From Blepharisma japonicum (taxonomy: Eukaryota > Ciliophora > Heterotrichea > Heterotrichida > Blepharismidae): a DNA stretch of 64,000 bases. The translations under genes and the position numbers were made by a program. Of the stretch, positions 45,180-55,079 are shown piece by piece. Every line of letters starts with the position of its first letter. Position 1 is the stretch's first letter. The stretch is from NCBI GenBank assembly GCA_949751835.1, contig CATKHK010000079.1:145925-209924 (forward strand), given 5' to 3'. Under the pieces are notes generated by a model. It searched no databases, was not told the DNA's origin, and worked only from the letters and a program-made list of their open reading frames with translations.

Positions 45180-45500
45180 TATTGCTTTATCTTAAGATCT
45201 CTCAAGGTGATTCAGCCTGCTTTTTACTTTTACTTTCTAAGCCTTCTAGATACTTCAGCAAGAGCTGGCATAGGGGGAGACTTTTACAGCAAAGCATGCT
45301 CAAAGAATGATAAATTCACTCAAAACAATAGGTTTGTCATTTCCTGAAAGTGTTTGCCAACATTTGTTGAGAAACAATTCCCCGACTCACTTTGAAGATC
45401 TCAGGAGCATTGCGAGTAGATGGCACCTCATGCTATACCTAAAATTGGTCAAGTTCATTAGAGAAAACTTTATAGACTTCTGCTTTATTTTTCGCACTTT
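45180..45500 (-). pseudogene. decayed copy of 44516-44720 with an insertion
   Basis: Blocks such as TTACTTTCTAAGCCTTCTAGA and AAAATTGGTCAAGTTCATT match the small gene at 44465-44791. About 150 bp of unrelated sequence separates them, so the copy is interrupted. Confidence 0.55.
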
Positions 45501-45574
45501 TTATTTCTGATTAATTATTTTTACATAGTTATAGCTTTACTCAGATATATTACTGAATTTCTTGTATCTTCAAT

Positions 45575-45862
45575 TTATTTAATTTTTATTAGATTTACTA
45601 AATGACTGTATTTCTTCTCAATCTCACCCGATAGAATAATTTTTTCTTTAGATGTAAAAGATTTGTGAATATGCAGCCAAGTAAGAAATCCTGAAAAAAG
45701 TAGTGATGATGGAATAAGGATTAATGCTTTTTGAATTGGATATGTCTTTCAGACTGAATTAATAAGATAAGACCCACCTAATGATATGCATGAATAGCCT
45801 AAAAATATTTTATTTATCCTATTCATAGTATCCTCTACCTCATGATCTGTATTCCCACTCAT
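45575..45862 (-). CDS. small two-helix membrane protein, 95 aa
   Basis: This gene is visible only when TGA is read as Trp (VWKTYP). MSGNTDHEVEDTMNRINKI is followed by a hydrophobic segment (FLGYSCISLGGSYLINSV), a short basic loop, a second hydrophobic segment (ALILIPSSLLFSGFLTWLHI) and a Lys-rich C-terminus. This hairpin layout is common in small mitochondrial or ER membrane subunits, but no family is recognised. Stop is TAA. Confidence 0.6.
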
Positions 45863-45902
45863 ATTATTATGAAAATTCTGGAATTTTTATTTTATATATG
45901 CA

Positions 45903-46397
45903 TTATCTATTGAAATTGATGCTATACCCTCCATTATCTTGCTTTTGTACCTTGAAATTATCCAAACTTAACCCAAATTTCCCTAGCACAGTATTTCCTA
46001 AGTCCTTCAATTTGCCCATCATTTCTTCTTTTTCCTTCTCAAAGGACTCTTTTTCTGCTTTTTCGACTTCTCTTTTAAGCTCCTCGTTGACTTCGCCTTT
46101 TTCCATCTCTTCTTTAGCTTCTTTTGGCTTTTTTTCTTGCAGAAGAATTGTGATTTTCCGCTCTCTTACCTTTTGATAATCAGGCTTTAGCTCTAGGGCT
46201 CTATCAGCATAGTCTACTGCCATAGTAAACTCGCCTAATCGGTAATAGCAGGAACTGATATTTCCGTAGCAAATGGCTTTTAGCTCGTCATCTGCATTCT
46301 CAATAGCCAGTCTATAGCTTTCTATAGCTTCAGGGTATTGGCCATCCTTAAAAAGCCTGTTTCCTTGATCTTTAAGTTCTATAGGGACAAGTTCCAT
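45903..46397 (-). CDS. TTC1: TTC1-like TPR protein
   Basis: A 164-residue protein. Three TPR motifs cover about 5-110: [56 protein letters not shown], and a degenerate third. A charged helix leads to [25 protein letters not shown], then GGYSINFNR, the diagnostic C-terminal block of TTC1. TTC1 is an adaptor linking Hsp90/Hsp70-type chaperones to partners. It is shorter than animal TTC1 because the acidic N-terminal region is absent. A short fragment of this gene reappears at about 47152-47215 inside the adjacent duplication. Stop is TAA. Confidence 0.85.
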   Translation of the reverse strand: MELVPIELKDQGNRLFKDGQYPEAIESYRLAIENADDELKAICYGNISSCYYRLGEFTMAVDYADRALELKPDYQKVRERKITILLQEKKPKEAKEEMEKGEVNEELKREVEKAEKESFEKEKEEMMGKLKDLGNTVLGKFGLSLDNFKVQKQDNGGYSINFNR

Positions 46398-46419
46398 AAT
46401 TATTTACTAGAGTTTCTAT

Positions 46420-47150
46420 TATATTATTTCAGGATCAGTGATTGGAGGTCTGTATTTATCCATTTCCAGCGTTCTGCTGAGGCTGCCGTCAGTTCATCAG
46501 AATTTCTTTTGAATATCTAAGATTCTTTGTCATCTCGTTATTTGAGCTTTCCATAGCTATATTTAAAGAATATACGCTTCTTTCTCCCAACTTGTTCATA
46601 TAAGTCACTGGATAATAGAAATTTTTCAGATAAATTATAATAAATTTTTGTTTATAAAAAAGGATGATTATTTTATAAAATTCATTATAGTCCTTTTTTT
46701 AAGGAAAATTAAGTATTTTTAACCATTTTGCTTTCATTACACAATATCAGTTCTGTCTTGTCCTGGAAATTCACTTGGACTACCTTATTACTTAACCTAA
46801 ACAAAATAGTATGAGCTGTTGTGAGCCATTTTTTGACATAAATCAAAGGTTGAGTCATATACAGCTTCGTAGAAGGTTCATCCTTAGATAAATGCTTTCT
46901 GAAATGCTGCAGTAATGTAACTTTCTTTTTAAGCTCGTCTGGATAAGTTTCAAGGTTATAAGTCGTAATTTCTTCATCTCTTGAGCGGCCTGTTCTATGG
47001 ATATATTGGAAAAACGAGCCGGCTGGGTCTGCAATTATCTTAGTGGAGTCATTAAAGAATACTCCTACACAGTAATTTGAGAATAAGTAGCCTAAGCCGT
47101 ATTTTCTTGAAAATCAATCCAGCTCTTTGCTCAATCTTGCGGTTCGTATG
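46420..47150 (-). pseudogene. partial decayed copy 1 of the Polo-like kinase 3' half
   Basis: Close nucleotide match to 48040-48625 (polo-box region and C-terminus), broken by frameshifts and by about 115 bp of AT-rich sequence at about 46608-46722 that is absent from the parent and from copy 2. No kinase domain is present. Confidence 0.85.
46608..46722. other. 115-bp AT-rich insertion in PLK copy 1
   Basis: Between GTCAC and CATTTTGCTTTC, where parent and copy 2 are continuous. No terminal inverted repeat, ORF or clear target-site duplication was seen. It could be an ordinary insertion or a retained eliminated-sequence-like element. Confidence 0.5.
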
Positions 47151-47151
47151 T

Positions 47152-47215
47152 CTGCATTCTCAGTAGCCAGTCTATAGCTTTCTATAATTTTAAGGTATTC
47201 GCTGCCATTTCCATT
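47152..47215 (-). pseudogene. fragment of the TTC1 gene
   Basis: About 60 bp (TCTGCATTCTCAGTAGCCAG and on) match TTC1 near 46288-46350. It lies between the two PLK copies, so TTC1 and the PLK end were duplicated as one unit. Confidence 0.7.
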
Positions 47216-47221
47216 TTATAC

Positions 47222-47990
47222 TAATGTTTCTATTATAATATCTCAGGAAGTGATTGGAGGTCTTTATATCCAGTTCCAACCGTCTGTTGATACTACAGCA
47301 TAAACTTAAGAACCTCTTTAGTGTATATCAGCCTCTTTATCATCTCATTATTTCTACTTTCCATAGCTGTATTTAAAGGATATACACTTCTTACTCTCAG
47401 CTTTTTCTTATAAGTCACCAATCTACTTTCGCTACACAATATCAATTCTGTCTTTCTTCGAAATTTATTTGGATTACTTGATTGATTAACTTGAAAAAAA
47501 ATAGCATGAGCTGTCGTGAGCCATTTTTTGACATAAATCAAAGGCTGAGTCATATCCAGATTTGTAGTAGGCTCATCCTTAGATAAATACTTTCTGAAAT
47601 GCTGCAGCAATTTAACTTTCTTTTTAAGCTTGTCTGGATAAGTTTCAAGGTTATATGTCGTAATTTCTTCATCTCTTGAGCCCCCTGTTCTATGGACATA
47701 TTGAAAAAATGAGTTAGTAGGGTTTGCAATTATCTTAGTTTGGTCATTAAAAAACTCCTACACAAGAATTTGAGAATAAATAGCCTAAACCGTATTTGCT
47801 TAAGCAATCAACCCAGATTTTACCCAAACTCGAGGCCTCGCTCCATTATTAGGCAGAATATAAGAAGAATAACAAGCTGTTTTCCTTGCAGTGTTTCCGC
47901 TTTATCCCAGCCTTGAAGTCCTTTCACAAGAGTTATCTCTTGACACTCCCACAGAAGTTGTACCAGAGGAGCTGTCATTAAATGCCTATT
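47222..47990 (-). pseudogene. partial decayed copy 2 of the Polo-like kinase 3' half
   Basis: Matches 48040-48860. The best-preserved part (47293-47610) encodes LQHFRKYLSKDEPTTNLDMT and PLIYVKKWLTTAHAIFF. A two-base loss where the parent reads AAAGAATACTCC shifts the frame, and the kinase domain is absent. Confidence 0.85.
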
Positions 47991-48037
47991 AAGCTCTGAA
48001 GGTGTGAGAGCCCCATTTTTATTTACTAGAGTTTCTA

Positions 48038-49852
48038 TTATATTATTTCACGGTCAGTGATTGGAGGTCTGTATTCTCCAGTTCCAGCACTCTGCTGAGG
48101 CTGCAGCATGTTCGTCAGAACCTCTTTAGTGTATCTTAACCTCTTTGTCATCTCGTTATTTCCGCTTTCCATAGCTGTATTTAAAGGATACACGCTTCTT
48201 TCTCCCAACTTGTTCATATAAGTCACCACTTTACTTTCGCTACACAATATCAGTTCTGTCTTGTCCTGGAAATTCACTTGGACTACCTTATTACTTAACC
48301 TAAACAAAATAGCATGAGCTGTCGTGAGCCATTTTTTGACATAAATCAAAGGCTGAGTCATATCCAACTTCGTAGAAGGCTCATCCTTAGATAAATGCTT
48401 TCTGAAATGCTGCAGTAATGTAACTTTCTTTTTAAGCTCGTCTGGATAAGTTTCAAGGTTATAAGTCGTAATTTCTTCATCTCTTGAGCGGCCTGTTCTA
48501 TGGATATATTGGAAAAACGAGCCAGCTGGGTCTGCAATTATCTTAGTGGAGTCATTAAAGAATACTCCTACACAGGAATTTGAGAATAAGTAGCCTAAGC
48601 CGTATTTGCTTGAGTAATCAACCCAGCTTTTTACCCAAACTTGTGGCCCTTCTCCATTATCAGGCGGAATATAAGAAGAATAACAAGCTGTTTTCCTTGC
48701 AGTGTTTCCGCTTGACCCCAGCTCTGGCGTCCTTTCACGAGAATTGCCTCTTGACCCTCCTCGAGCAGTTGCAGTCCCTTCCCTTGTCGTTGTTCTGCCG
48801 TTTTCGGTGTCTGTCGGAGTTAACGACGTAGACCTGGCTGTTTTAGACTGCATTTTTGCAGATTCTGGGCGTCCTCTAATAGCTTGGGTTGGGAGCTCGA
48901 ATTGTTTTATATAGCTTGACGAAGGTGGAACAGCCAATGTCCCAGCTTGCATTAATTTAGGAATTACATTTTTCGTAAAAAAGGACTGTTCCAGCACCTG
49001 GTCTAATGTTGGCCTCATAGCAGGGTCATTAGTAAGCATCATTGAAATCAATGATTTTGCCTCATCAGACACTGAAACATGGTCAGGAAATGCATAAGCA
49101 TTCATCTTTATTCTTCTATAAGTAGTCTTTACATCTGACGTCTCAAAAGGTGGCTTTCCTACCAATAAAGTATACGCCAGCACTCCAAGGCTCCACACAT
49201 CGACCTCATAGCTGTGGCCTTGTTTTCCATCCAGCACCTCTGGGGCGATATAATTCGGCGTCCCACATATCGTCCTTTTCCTCTCCCCATCAAATTCCAG
49301 CTTGGTCGCCAAGCCAAAATCCCCTAATTTCAGTTCCATTTTATCAGTCAAAAACAAATTTCCGAGCTTAATATCCCTATGAATTACTCTATGCTCATGC
49401 AAGTACTTCAAAGCAGATATTGTTTGTGACAAATAGCACTGGGCTTCAATTTCTGTCAGCCGCTTCCTCCTGCGCATCAGCTCATTAAGAGTCTGGTTTG
49501 CACAAAGCTCGAGCAGTATATAAACGTTTTCGTCATCCTCAAAAAAATGCTCGAAACGGACTATATTGGTATGGTGCAAAGACCGGTGAATTTTTATTTC
49601 GCTCATCAGCTTTTGTCTTGCCCTTGCTTTAGATAATGAAGCCTTAGGGATGACTTTGGCTGCGAAAACTTGTTTAGTGTCCAGGGACAAAAATTCGTAC
49701 ACCTTGGCAAACCCCCCTTTTCCGAGGAACCTGCCTTTGGTGTAAGACTTAATTGCGACGTCTCCGTTGACTTTGACAATTCTTTCTTCAATGATTTGGT
49801 TTTCTTGTGAATCTTGCGAGATGCGACGAGTTCGTGAGCTCATGATATTCAA
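48038..49852 (-). CDS. Polo-like kinase
   Basis: A 604-residue Ser/Thr kinase. Gly loop LGKGGFAKVYE (43-53), ATP-binding Lys66 in FAAKVIPK, catalytic VIHRDIKLGNLF (HRD 158-160), DFG 178-180, and T-loop RTICGTPNYIAPEVL with activating Thr194. A Ser/Thr/Gly-rich linker (about 320-405) leads to two polo boxes: VWVKSWVDYSSKYGLGYLFS with SVGVFFND-like CVGVFFNDSTKII, and LIYVKKWLTTAHAILFRLSN with VVQVNFQDKTELIL. Polo-like kinases act at basal bodies/centrosomes, spindle and cytokinesis; two polo boxes and the linker fit the PLK1 group rather than PLK4. No TGA is used. Two broken copies of its 3' half lie directly downstream. Met4 is an alternative start. Confidence 0.92.
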   Translation of the reverse strand: MNIMSSRTRRISQDSQENQIIEERIVKVNGDVAIKSYTKGRFLGKGGFAKVYEFLSLDTKQVFAAKVIPKASLSKARARQKLMSEIKIHRSLHHTNIVRFEHFFEDDENVYILLELCANQTLNELMRRRKRLTEIEAQCYLSQTISALKYLHEHRVIHRDIKLGNLFLTDKMELKLGDFGLATKLEFDGERKRTICGTPNYIAPEVLDGKQGHSYEVDVWSLGVLAYTLLVGKPPFETSDVKTTYRRIKMNAYAFPDHVSVSDEAKSLISMMLTNDPAMRPTLDQVLEQSFFTKNVIPKLMQAGTLAVPPSSSYIKQFELPTQAIRGRPESAKMQSKTARSTSLTPTDTENGRTTTREGTATARGGSRGNSRERTPELGSSGNTARKTACYSSYIPPDNGEGPQVWVKSWVDYSSKYGLGYLFSNSCVGVFFNDSTKIIADPAGSFFQYIHRTGRSRDEEITTYNLETYPDELKKKVTLLQHFRKHLSKDEPSTKLDMTQPLIYVKKWLTTAHAILFRLSNKVVQVNFQDKTELILCSESKVVTYMNKLGERSVYPLNTAMESGNNEMTKRLRYTKEVLTNMLQPQQSAGTGEYRPPITDREII

Positions 49853-49937
49853 ATAATATGAAATATGGACGAAAAATGAACTGCAGCTGCAGTTTATAAA
49901 AAATTAGAGGGTTTAACTATTAGTTATATGATAAAAT

Positions 49938-51002
49938 ATGAAAATGATAATGTCTGCCGCAGTCTTTTTCATTTTATTCTCCTCAGTTTCTGCTTATCAT
50001 ATACAATTTAACAATCCAGTTGAGGCTACAACGATTTCTTGCTCAGCTTACTCGTGTGCGCCCTTTAACTTTAATATGCCTACAGGTTTTTGTATGATGA
50101 AAAACAACATCACTTATTATTTGAAGAGCTGCCAGTCTACGACAACGTCGTATTGTAATGTCAATAATGGGCAATGTATTGCGCCTCCAGCAGCTGTGCA
50201 AAGTTTGGCGTATCCGGGGGAAGCATGTGCATTGAACTCTGATTGTGTGTATGGAAATTGTTATGCATATGTGTGTAAAGGGTTGGGAAAAGGGGTGAAC
50301 TGCACTTCTCATGAACAATGTGACCCTGGGCTTTTTTGCTCGCTAAATTCTACATGTCAAGAACAAATAGCTGCAAATGGAATTGGATGCAGAAACAGCT
50401 ATGATTGCAAAAATTATGCTGGATGTAATATGACTTATTCCATGGATAACGGAATTTGTTTTGCCTATGCGTCTTTGGCTGTTGGACAAATTGTGACTGA
50501 TTGTGCTAATGGGTTTTCTCAGATGTGTAAAACAGGGTTTTGCAAAGTTTCTGATTGGTTTGGGAATTTAGGGGTTTGTGCTATAGCTCCTACAAGTGTG
50601 ACCCTCCCTAAAACTTGTACAACGTATAGTGATTGCCAAGGAACAGACGGCACTAATCTTTATATGAGTAGCTGCTCATGTGGGTATAATCCAAAAGGAA
50701 CTGGATATTGTGCACCTTTTATTGGAGATGCGCCAGGGTTAAATTTAATTAGCGCCTGGAAAAATGCTATACTCAAGACCGATAATAAGTGTAATACCTT
50801 TAGAAGAGGTTCTACTTTGTGTTTAAGCAGAGTAGGAGCCTTAAGCGATATTAAAGCTGCCACTTGGGGCTTTAACAACTATTCCCAAATTCTTGAAAAT
50901 GATGCTTGCACTAAGGCTACTATCACAGAGGTGTATTGGAGCGCCCTTGACTCATCACAGCATTTAATTGCATTTGCTATAATTTATAGCTTATTAATTT
51001 AG
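49938..51002 (+). CDS. secreted cysteine-rich protein, Dickkopf-like repeats
   Basis: A 354-residue protein with a clear signal peptide (MKMIMSAAVFFILFSSVSA) and about 35 cysteines. Repeats of the type GEACALNSDCVYGNCYAYVC, GVNCTSHEQCDPGLFCSLNSTC and GCRNSYDCKNYAGC have the spacing of Dickkopf-N/colipase-like disulfide modules, a family expanded in ciliates. Several N-x-S/T sites suggest glycosylation. The C-terminus is hydrophobic (HLIAFAIIYSLLI), compatible with a GPI-anchor signal. It is therefore likely a surface or secreted protein of unknown partner. Stop is TAG. Divergent from the PLK gene, 85 bp apart. Confidence 0.75.
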   Translation: MKMIMSAAVFFILFSSVSAYHIQFNNPVEATTISCSAYSCAPFNFNMPTGFCMMKNNITYYLKSCQSTTTSYCNVNNGQCIAPPAAVQSLAYPGEACALNSDCVYGNCYAYVCKGLGKGVNCTSHEQCDPGLFCSLNSTCQEQIAANGIGCRNSYDCKNYAGCNMTYSMDNGICFAYASLAVGQIVTDCANGFSQMCKTGFCKVSDWFGNLGVCAIAPTSVTLPKTCTTYSDCQGTDGTNLYMSSCSCGYNPKGTGYCAPFIGDAPGLNLISAWKNAILKTDNKCNTFRRGSTLCLSRVGALSDIKAATWGFNNYSQILENDACTKATITEVYWSALDSSQHLIAFAIIYSLLI

Positions 51003-51025
51003 TCACTTTATTGTCATTTTAAATA

Positions 51026-51478
51026 ATGCAAAATCGAGCTCGCTCTTTATTCCAATTTTATAAAGCCAGAGTCCTCCAGCAAAATCGTTTTGATTCTTTT
51101 TTTGTCAAAACTTTGGAGCTTAAAGAAGTAAGTGACGAAGGGAACTTGGTTCTGTCATTAAATGTAACTCAGGAGGTTTGCGATTATAATGGAAACCTTA
51201 GTAATGGTGCTATGTCTTCTATAATGGACACAACGACTGGTATGCCTTTGTGGCTGCTAAATACAGAAAAAAGAATGACGTTAGGAATCCAGCTGACTGT
51301 GTCATTTTCAGGGAATGCTAGAGTTGGGGATGAGATCTTGATCAAGTCAAAATGTCAAAGATTTGAAGGAAATATTGGATACACCTATGGAGAAGCTTAT
51401 AATAAAGATAAAGTGATAGCTACAGCGATGCATACCGTTTATTTACTAGAAAGAAAAATACAGCTAGGTGATGAATAA
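51026..51478 (+). CDS. hotdog-fold thioesterase, copy 1
   Basis: A 150-residue single hotdog domain of the PaaI/ACOT13 type, which hydrolyses acyl-CoA thioesters. VCDYNGNLSNGAMSSIMDTTT holds the hotdog helix; the usual HGG is NGA here and the catalytic-position Asp (IMD) is kept. GIQLTVSFSGNARVGDEILIKSKC and IGYTYGEAYNKDKVIATAMHTVYL are the following strands. It starts 23 bp after the Cys-rich gene on the same strand and is followed 35 bp later by a paralogue. Activity is plausible but the altered motif leaves doubt. Stop is TAA. Confidence 0.75.
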   Translation: MQNRARSLFQFYKARVLQQNRFDSFFVKTLELKEVSDEGNLVLSLNVTQEVCDYNGNLSNGAMSSIMDTTTGMPLWLLNTEKRMTLGIQLTVSFSGNARVGDEILIKSKCQRFEGNIGYTYGEAYNKDKVIATAMHTVYLLERKIQLGDE

Positions 51479-51513
51479 TGGCTAATTTAAAGAAATAATT
51501 TAATTTTAAGAAT

Positions 51514-51957
51514 ATGCAAGCAAGAGCGATAAATGCATTCCAAAGGCTAAAAGCAATGGCAGCTCAAAAGCCCTGCTTTGGACAAATATTATATCCTCAT
51601 CTTGAACTCCTTGAAGTTACCCCAGAAGCGCATTTAACATTTTCCTTGCCCATCCACAAAGATTTTTGTGATGTTTTTGGATTATTATCAGCAGGAACAA
51701 TGACGACTTTATTAGACGCGACCACAACTCTAACCGTATGGACTCTTAATGAGTCCTCAGCTTTAACCTTAAGTGCCAGTATAAATGTATCCTTTTATGG
51801 ATCAGCCAAAATTGGTGAAATTATCATCTTGAAATCTAAGTGCAGTAATATAGAAGGGAGAATTGCTTACACCCAAGGAGAAATTCATAAGAATAATCAA
51901 CTTATAGCTACAGGGCTACAAAACATAATTTTAACTCACAAAAATTTACCAAATTAA
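51514..51957 (+). CDS. hotdog-fold thioesterase, copy 2
   Basis: A 147-residue tandem paralogue of the preceding gene: FCDVFGLLSAGTMTTLLDATT (SAG in place of HGG, Asp retained), SASINVSFYGSAKIGEIIIL and IAYTQGEIHKNNQLIATGLQ. Same fold and likely chemistry, with the acyl-CoA substrate unknown. The two copies are well diverged, so the duplication is not recent. Convergent with the coiled-coil gene, whose stop is only 6 bp away. Stop is TAA. Confidence 0.75.
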   Translation: MQARAINAFQRLKAMAAQKPCFGQILYPHLELLEVTPEAHLTFSLPIHKDFCDVFGLLSAGTMTTLLDATTTLTVWTLNESSALTLSASINVSFYGSAKIGEIIILKSKCSNIEGRIAYTQGEIHKNNQLIATGLQNIILTHKNLPN

Positions 51958-51963
51958 AATTTT

Positions 51964-53718
51964 CTAAATAAGCGTCGTGTGCTGCCGAGTATGCTCATTT
52001 CTGTCAGTCACGCTTCCAAGCTTATCAGATATATTTCCAAGCTTTTTTCTCATCAAAAACAATTTGCCTTCTTTTACTCTGGTTTCTGAATATGCCCCTT
52101 TTAGCATCCCTTTTAATATTTCTATTTCTTTATCTTTGTCGTCCAAAATATTTTGGTACTCGTCTTCATTTATTTGGCTTTTTGCTTGGATTATGGTATC
52201 TCTCAGTTCTTTCAGCTCTTTTTCGAGCCTTAATATGTCTTTTGACTTTCTTACAAGTTCGGTGTCCTTTTTAAATATTTCTTCACGGAGTACTTGATTA
52301 TACACCAATTCTTTACTACTTTTATATTCATCTAAAGGCAAAGTTTCGCTTTGAGAATTCGCATGATTATGCTGCATTTGACTAATTTTTTCTTTTAAGC
52401 TTCTGTTATGCTCCCCAATTTTTTCTATTTTTTCAGAGGCATGGGCAAGCCTTATTTTCAATTCTTGAAGCTCTATATCTTTGCTGTCTCTTTCTGCAAT
52501 TGCTTGCTTTCGCATGTCTTTGTATTTATCGTTTTGAGATTTTATGATATTAAATTGATTTTTTATTTTTGATGTGCTTTCTAAAAAGTCACTTTTAAGC
52601 TTTTGGTTAAGTCTTGTTAATGTGTCTATTTGTAATTGAAGAGTCTCGATTTTTTCATTGAGCTCGGTAATCTGAACCCTTTGCTTGGAATTTTCTTCTT
52701 CTAGTTCTTCTATTTTAGCATTTTTGACTTCTTCATTTTTTTTATTATTATCTGCTTCGGGGAAACTGGTGGAATTTAAGGAAATTTTTAATTTTTCAAT
52801 CATTTCTTGAAAATCAATACAAAACTGAGTTGCTTTTTTAAGCTTGTTTTCGAGGTAGTCTTCCGATTTTAAGTCTACAAGTAAAGAATTCAGCTTTTCT
52901 TCGTAAGCTAATATTTCTTCATTAGCTTGGGAAAGCTTTTCTTTGATACTCTCTTGTGTTGTTAAGTAAGATGCGTTTTTTCTTTTTAATTTTGATTTTG
53001 ATTTTATAATACTGTCAATTTCGAGCTGAAGCTTGTCTGCAAATTTTGATTTTATTTCAGCTTCATAGTATTTTCTGTAAGTTTCTTGCAGCTCTTCGCT
53101 TAATTTTTCAACTTTTTCTTGCAATTCTGAGTTAAGAGCTGACATTCTTGTAAATACTTCTGAAATCTCTTTAATATCCTTTTTTATTTCATTTGTGTTG
53201 TTTTCTTTTATTAATAATTGAGATTTCAATTCAGCGATTTTCTCTTTGGTTTCTTCGATTTCTTTTTTCAACTTATCTTTTTCGTTGATTAATAAGCTCT
53301 CGTTTTTTCTGTACTCTTCAATTAGTTTTTTATAATTTTCACTTTCATCTCCTGGCTCGCTTTCCATTGGGTTTTTGTTCTTTAACTGGTTTATTTCATC
53401 TTCTTTAATTTTCACGATTGTTCTGAGCATCAAAATTGAGTTATTTAGCTCATTTATGTGCTGGTCTCTCGCAAGAAGTTGGTCTTCTAAATCTTTATTA
53501 AAATTCTGGGTTTGGGTTTCAAGTAAGTCTAACGTTCTTTTTCTTGATGATGAAGAATCTTCAACAGTGCCGAGATTTCCAGTTGATTTTAGTTCAATTT
53601 CCAGCTCATTTTCGGCTGATGTTTTTTCTTTAAAATCAAAAGGAGAAGGCAGGCTTCTTTCCAGCAATAAATCTTTCGAAGTTTGTGAGGCAGAAGACCT
53701 TGGTCGATATCGTCTCAT
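51964..53718 (-). CDS. long coiled-coil protein, 584 aa
   Basis: No TGA needed. After a basic Ser/Arg-rich start (MRRYRPRSSASQTSKD) nearly the whole chain from about 75 to 560 is predicted coiled coil with Leu-heptads and Lys/Glu/Asn/Gln. No globular domain, signal peptide or membrane helix. A structural role in cytoskeleton, basal body or a tether is the usual interpretation; no family can be named from the text. Stop is TAG. Confidence 0.8.
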   Translation of the reverse strand: MRRYRPRSSASQTSKDLLLERSLPSPFDFKEKTSAENELEIELKSTGNLGTVEDSSSSRKRTLDLLETQTQNFNKDLEDQLLARDQHINELNNSILMLRTIVKIKEDEINQLKNKNPMESEPGDESENYKKLIEEYRKNESLLINEKDKLKKEIEETKEKIAELKSQLLIKENNTNEIKKDIKEISEVFTRMSALNSELQEKVEKLSEELQETYRKYYEAEIKSKFADKLQLEIDSIIKSKSKLKRKNASYLTTQESIKEKLSQANEEILAYEEKLNSLLVDLKSEDYLENKLKKATQFCIDFQEMIEKLKISLNSTSFPEADNNKKNEEVKNAKIEELEEENSKQRVQITELNEKIETLQLQIDTLTRLNQKLKSDFLESTSKIKNQFNIIKSQNDKYKDMRKQAIAERDSKDIELQELKIRLAHASEKIEKIGEHNRSLKEKISQMQHNHANSQSETLPLDEYKSSKELVYNQVLREEIFKKDTELVRKSKDILRLEKELKELRDTIIQAKSQINEDEYQNILDDKDKEIEILKGMLKGAYSETRVKEGKLFLMRKKLGNISDKLGSVTDRNEHTRQHTTLI

Positions 53719-54428
53719 GGTTTTATTTAAAATATTATCTTAAGCATTATTATGACTAAGCTAGTTAAATCTGATTTAATATAATGAGGGTTTATAGAAT
53801 ATTATGAAGAAACCAAGTAGACCCTAGTGTCCGTTTAATACATCAATCAAATCTCTCTCTACTATAGAAATAAAGCTTGTGTCTCTATAATACTTAAAAT
53901 CTTTTTGCTTTAAATTTTCATTTATTTATAAGAATACTGCAAATGATCAATCTAGAAGACTTGAAAGAGGAAAATAAAGATACAAAATTATACACAAGAT
54001 AGCATAATTGCTGATTGAATCAACCAGTTATCTACTTCTTCTTGAAAAATGAGCCGTTTTGAATAAAGAAAAATAAGATATTGGTTAGTTAGTAAAATAG
54101 TCTCTCAATGTGTAAAAAGGTGCATATATTTCTGAATAATTATCTTCAATATTTCTTAGTGCGTTTCACACCTGGAATTGTGCTCAATGTCGTGGAAAAA
54201 TTTCCACGTTTAGAGTCTGCATCATAGATCAGTTCCACACTTGCAATTATTTTCCATACATGGACTGCAATAAGAAATGATTGCATCACATTATATTAGA
54301 TTTTCTCATAAAGAATAATCATTTAAGAAAATAAATCTTTGTTTATATTAAAGAAAATATTAAGATAAATTAATTGGATCTTTTTGCTTTAATAGAGGTC
54401 ATTGAAGTTATGCATCTACTAAATAAAG
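53719..54428. other. intergenic with a short perfect hairpin
   Basis: No gene recognised. CGTGGAAAAATTTCCACG at 54191-54208 is an 8-bp inverted repeat around AA; its significance is unknown. Confidence 0.4.
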
Positions 54429-54797
54429 CTAGTTAGATTTATTATTTTTAGAATCATCTATAGTTTCATTATCAATCCCTTCATCAAGATCAAAACCAAT
54501 TTCATCATATTTGGTGATGAGCTTTCTGACATAACTATCTCTTCTCTTTGCACCTATTGTGTAACCATAAAAGCCAGTCATAAAAGGAAATAAAATCCAA
54601 AAAGATCCCTTAAATATTCTTAAAAGTCCTCTGCTTTCAGATAAATAGAGTGGATTTCTTATGACTCATTGCTGGATTATTACTGCTGCTCCAAATGAGC
54701 AAGATGTTATGTAAAAATGTTGTTTGATTTTCCTATCTAACTCTAATAAATCCTCAAAATCGATCCTTTCAATGTTTTCATCTATCCACTGGTCCAT
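54429..54797 (-). CDS. small two-helix membrane protein, 122 aa
   Basis: Recovered by reading one TGA as Trp (QQWVIRNP). Acidic start MDQWIDENIERIDFEDLLEL, first hydrophobic segment HFYITSCSFGAAVIIQQW, second segment FKGSFWILFPFMTGFYGYTIG, then KRRDSYVRKL and an acidic Asn-rich tail. The layout suggests a small subunit of an organelle membrane complex; no family recognised. Its hairpin design recalls the 45575-45862 protein but the sequences do not clearly match. Stop is TAG. Confidence 0.6.
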
Positions 54798-55079
54798 TTA
54801 TAAGATCTCTATCAAAAGCCTAAGCTTATTCATTTTTAAACAAAATTCCAACCCTAAAATTAAACTATTTCCTCAAGCTGAACATAAATTTTATATTGGA
54901 CTTTTTTTTTGATTTTACAAGCATAGCACGAAACATAAATTTATAAATTAAGTTAAATAATAAAAAATGATACGAATAATGATATTTTATTAATTGTCTG
55001 ATAAAAAAGATACCTTATTTTTGTGTTAAATAATTGCGCTAGTTTAAAGACTAATTTATTATCAAAATTTTTAGTGCAA

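Noticed and set aside
54191-54208. Short perfect hairpin as a terminator or regulatory element
   Set aside because: An isolated 8-bp stem in a eukaryotic spacer has no clear meaning; kept only as a note.
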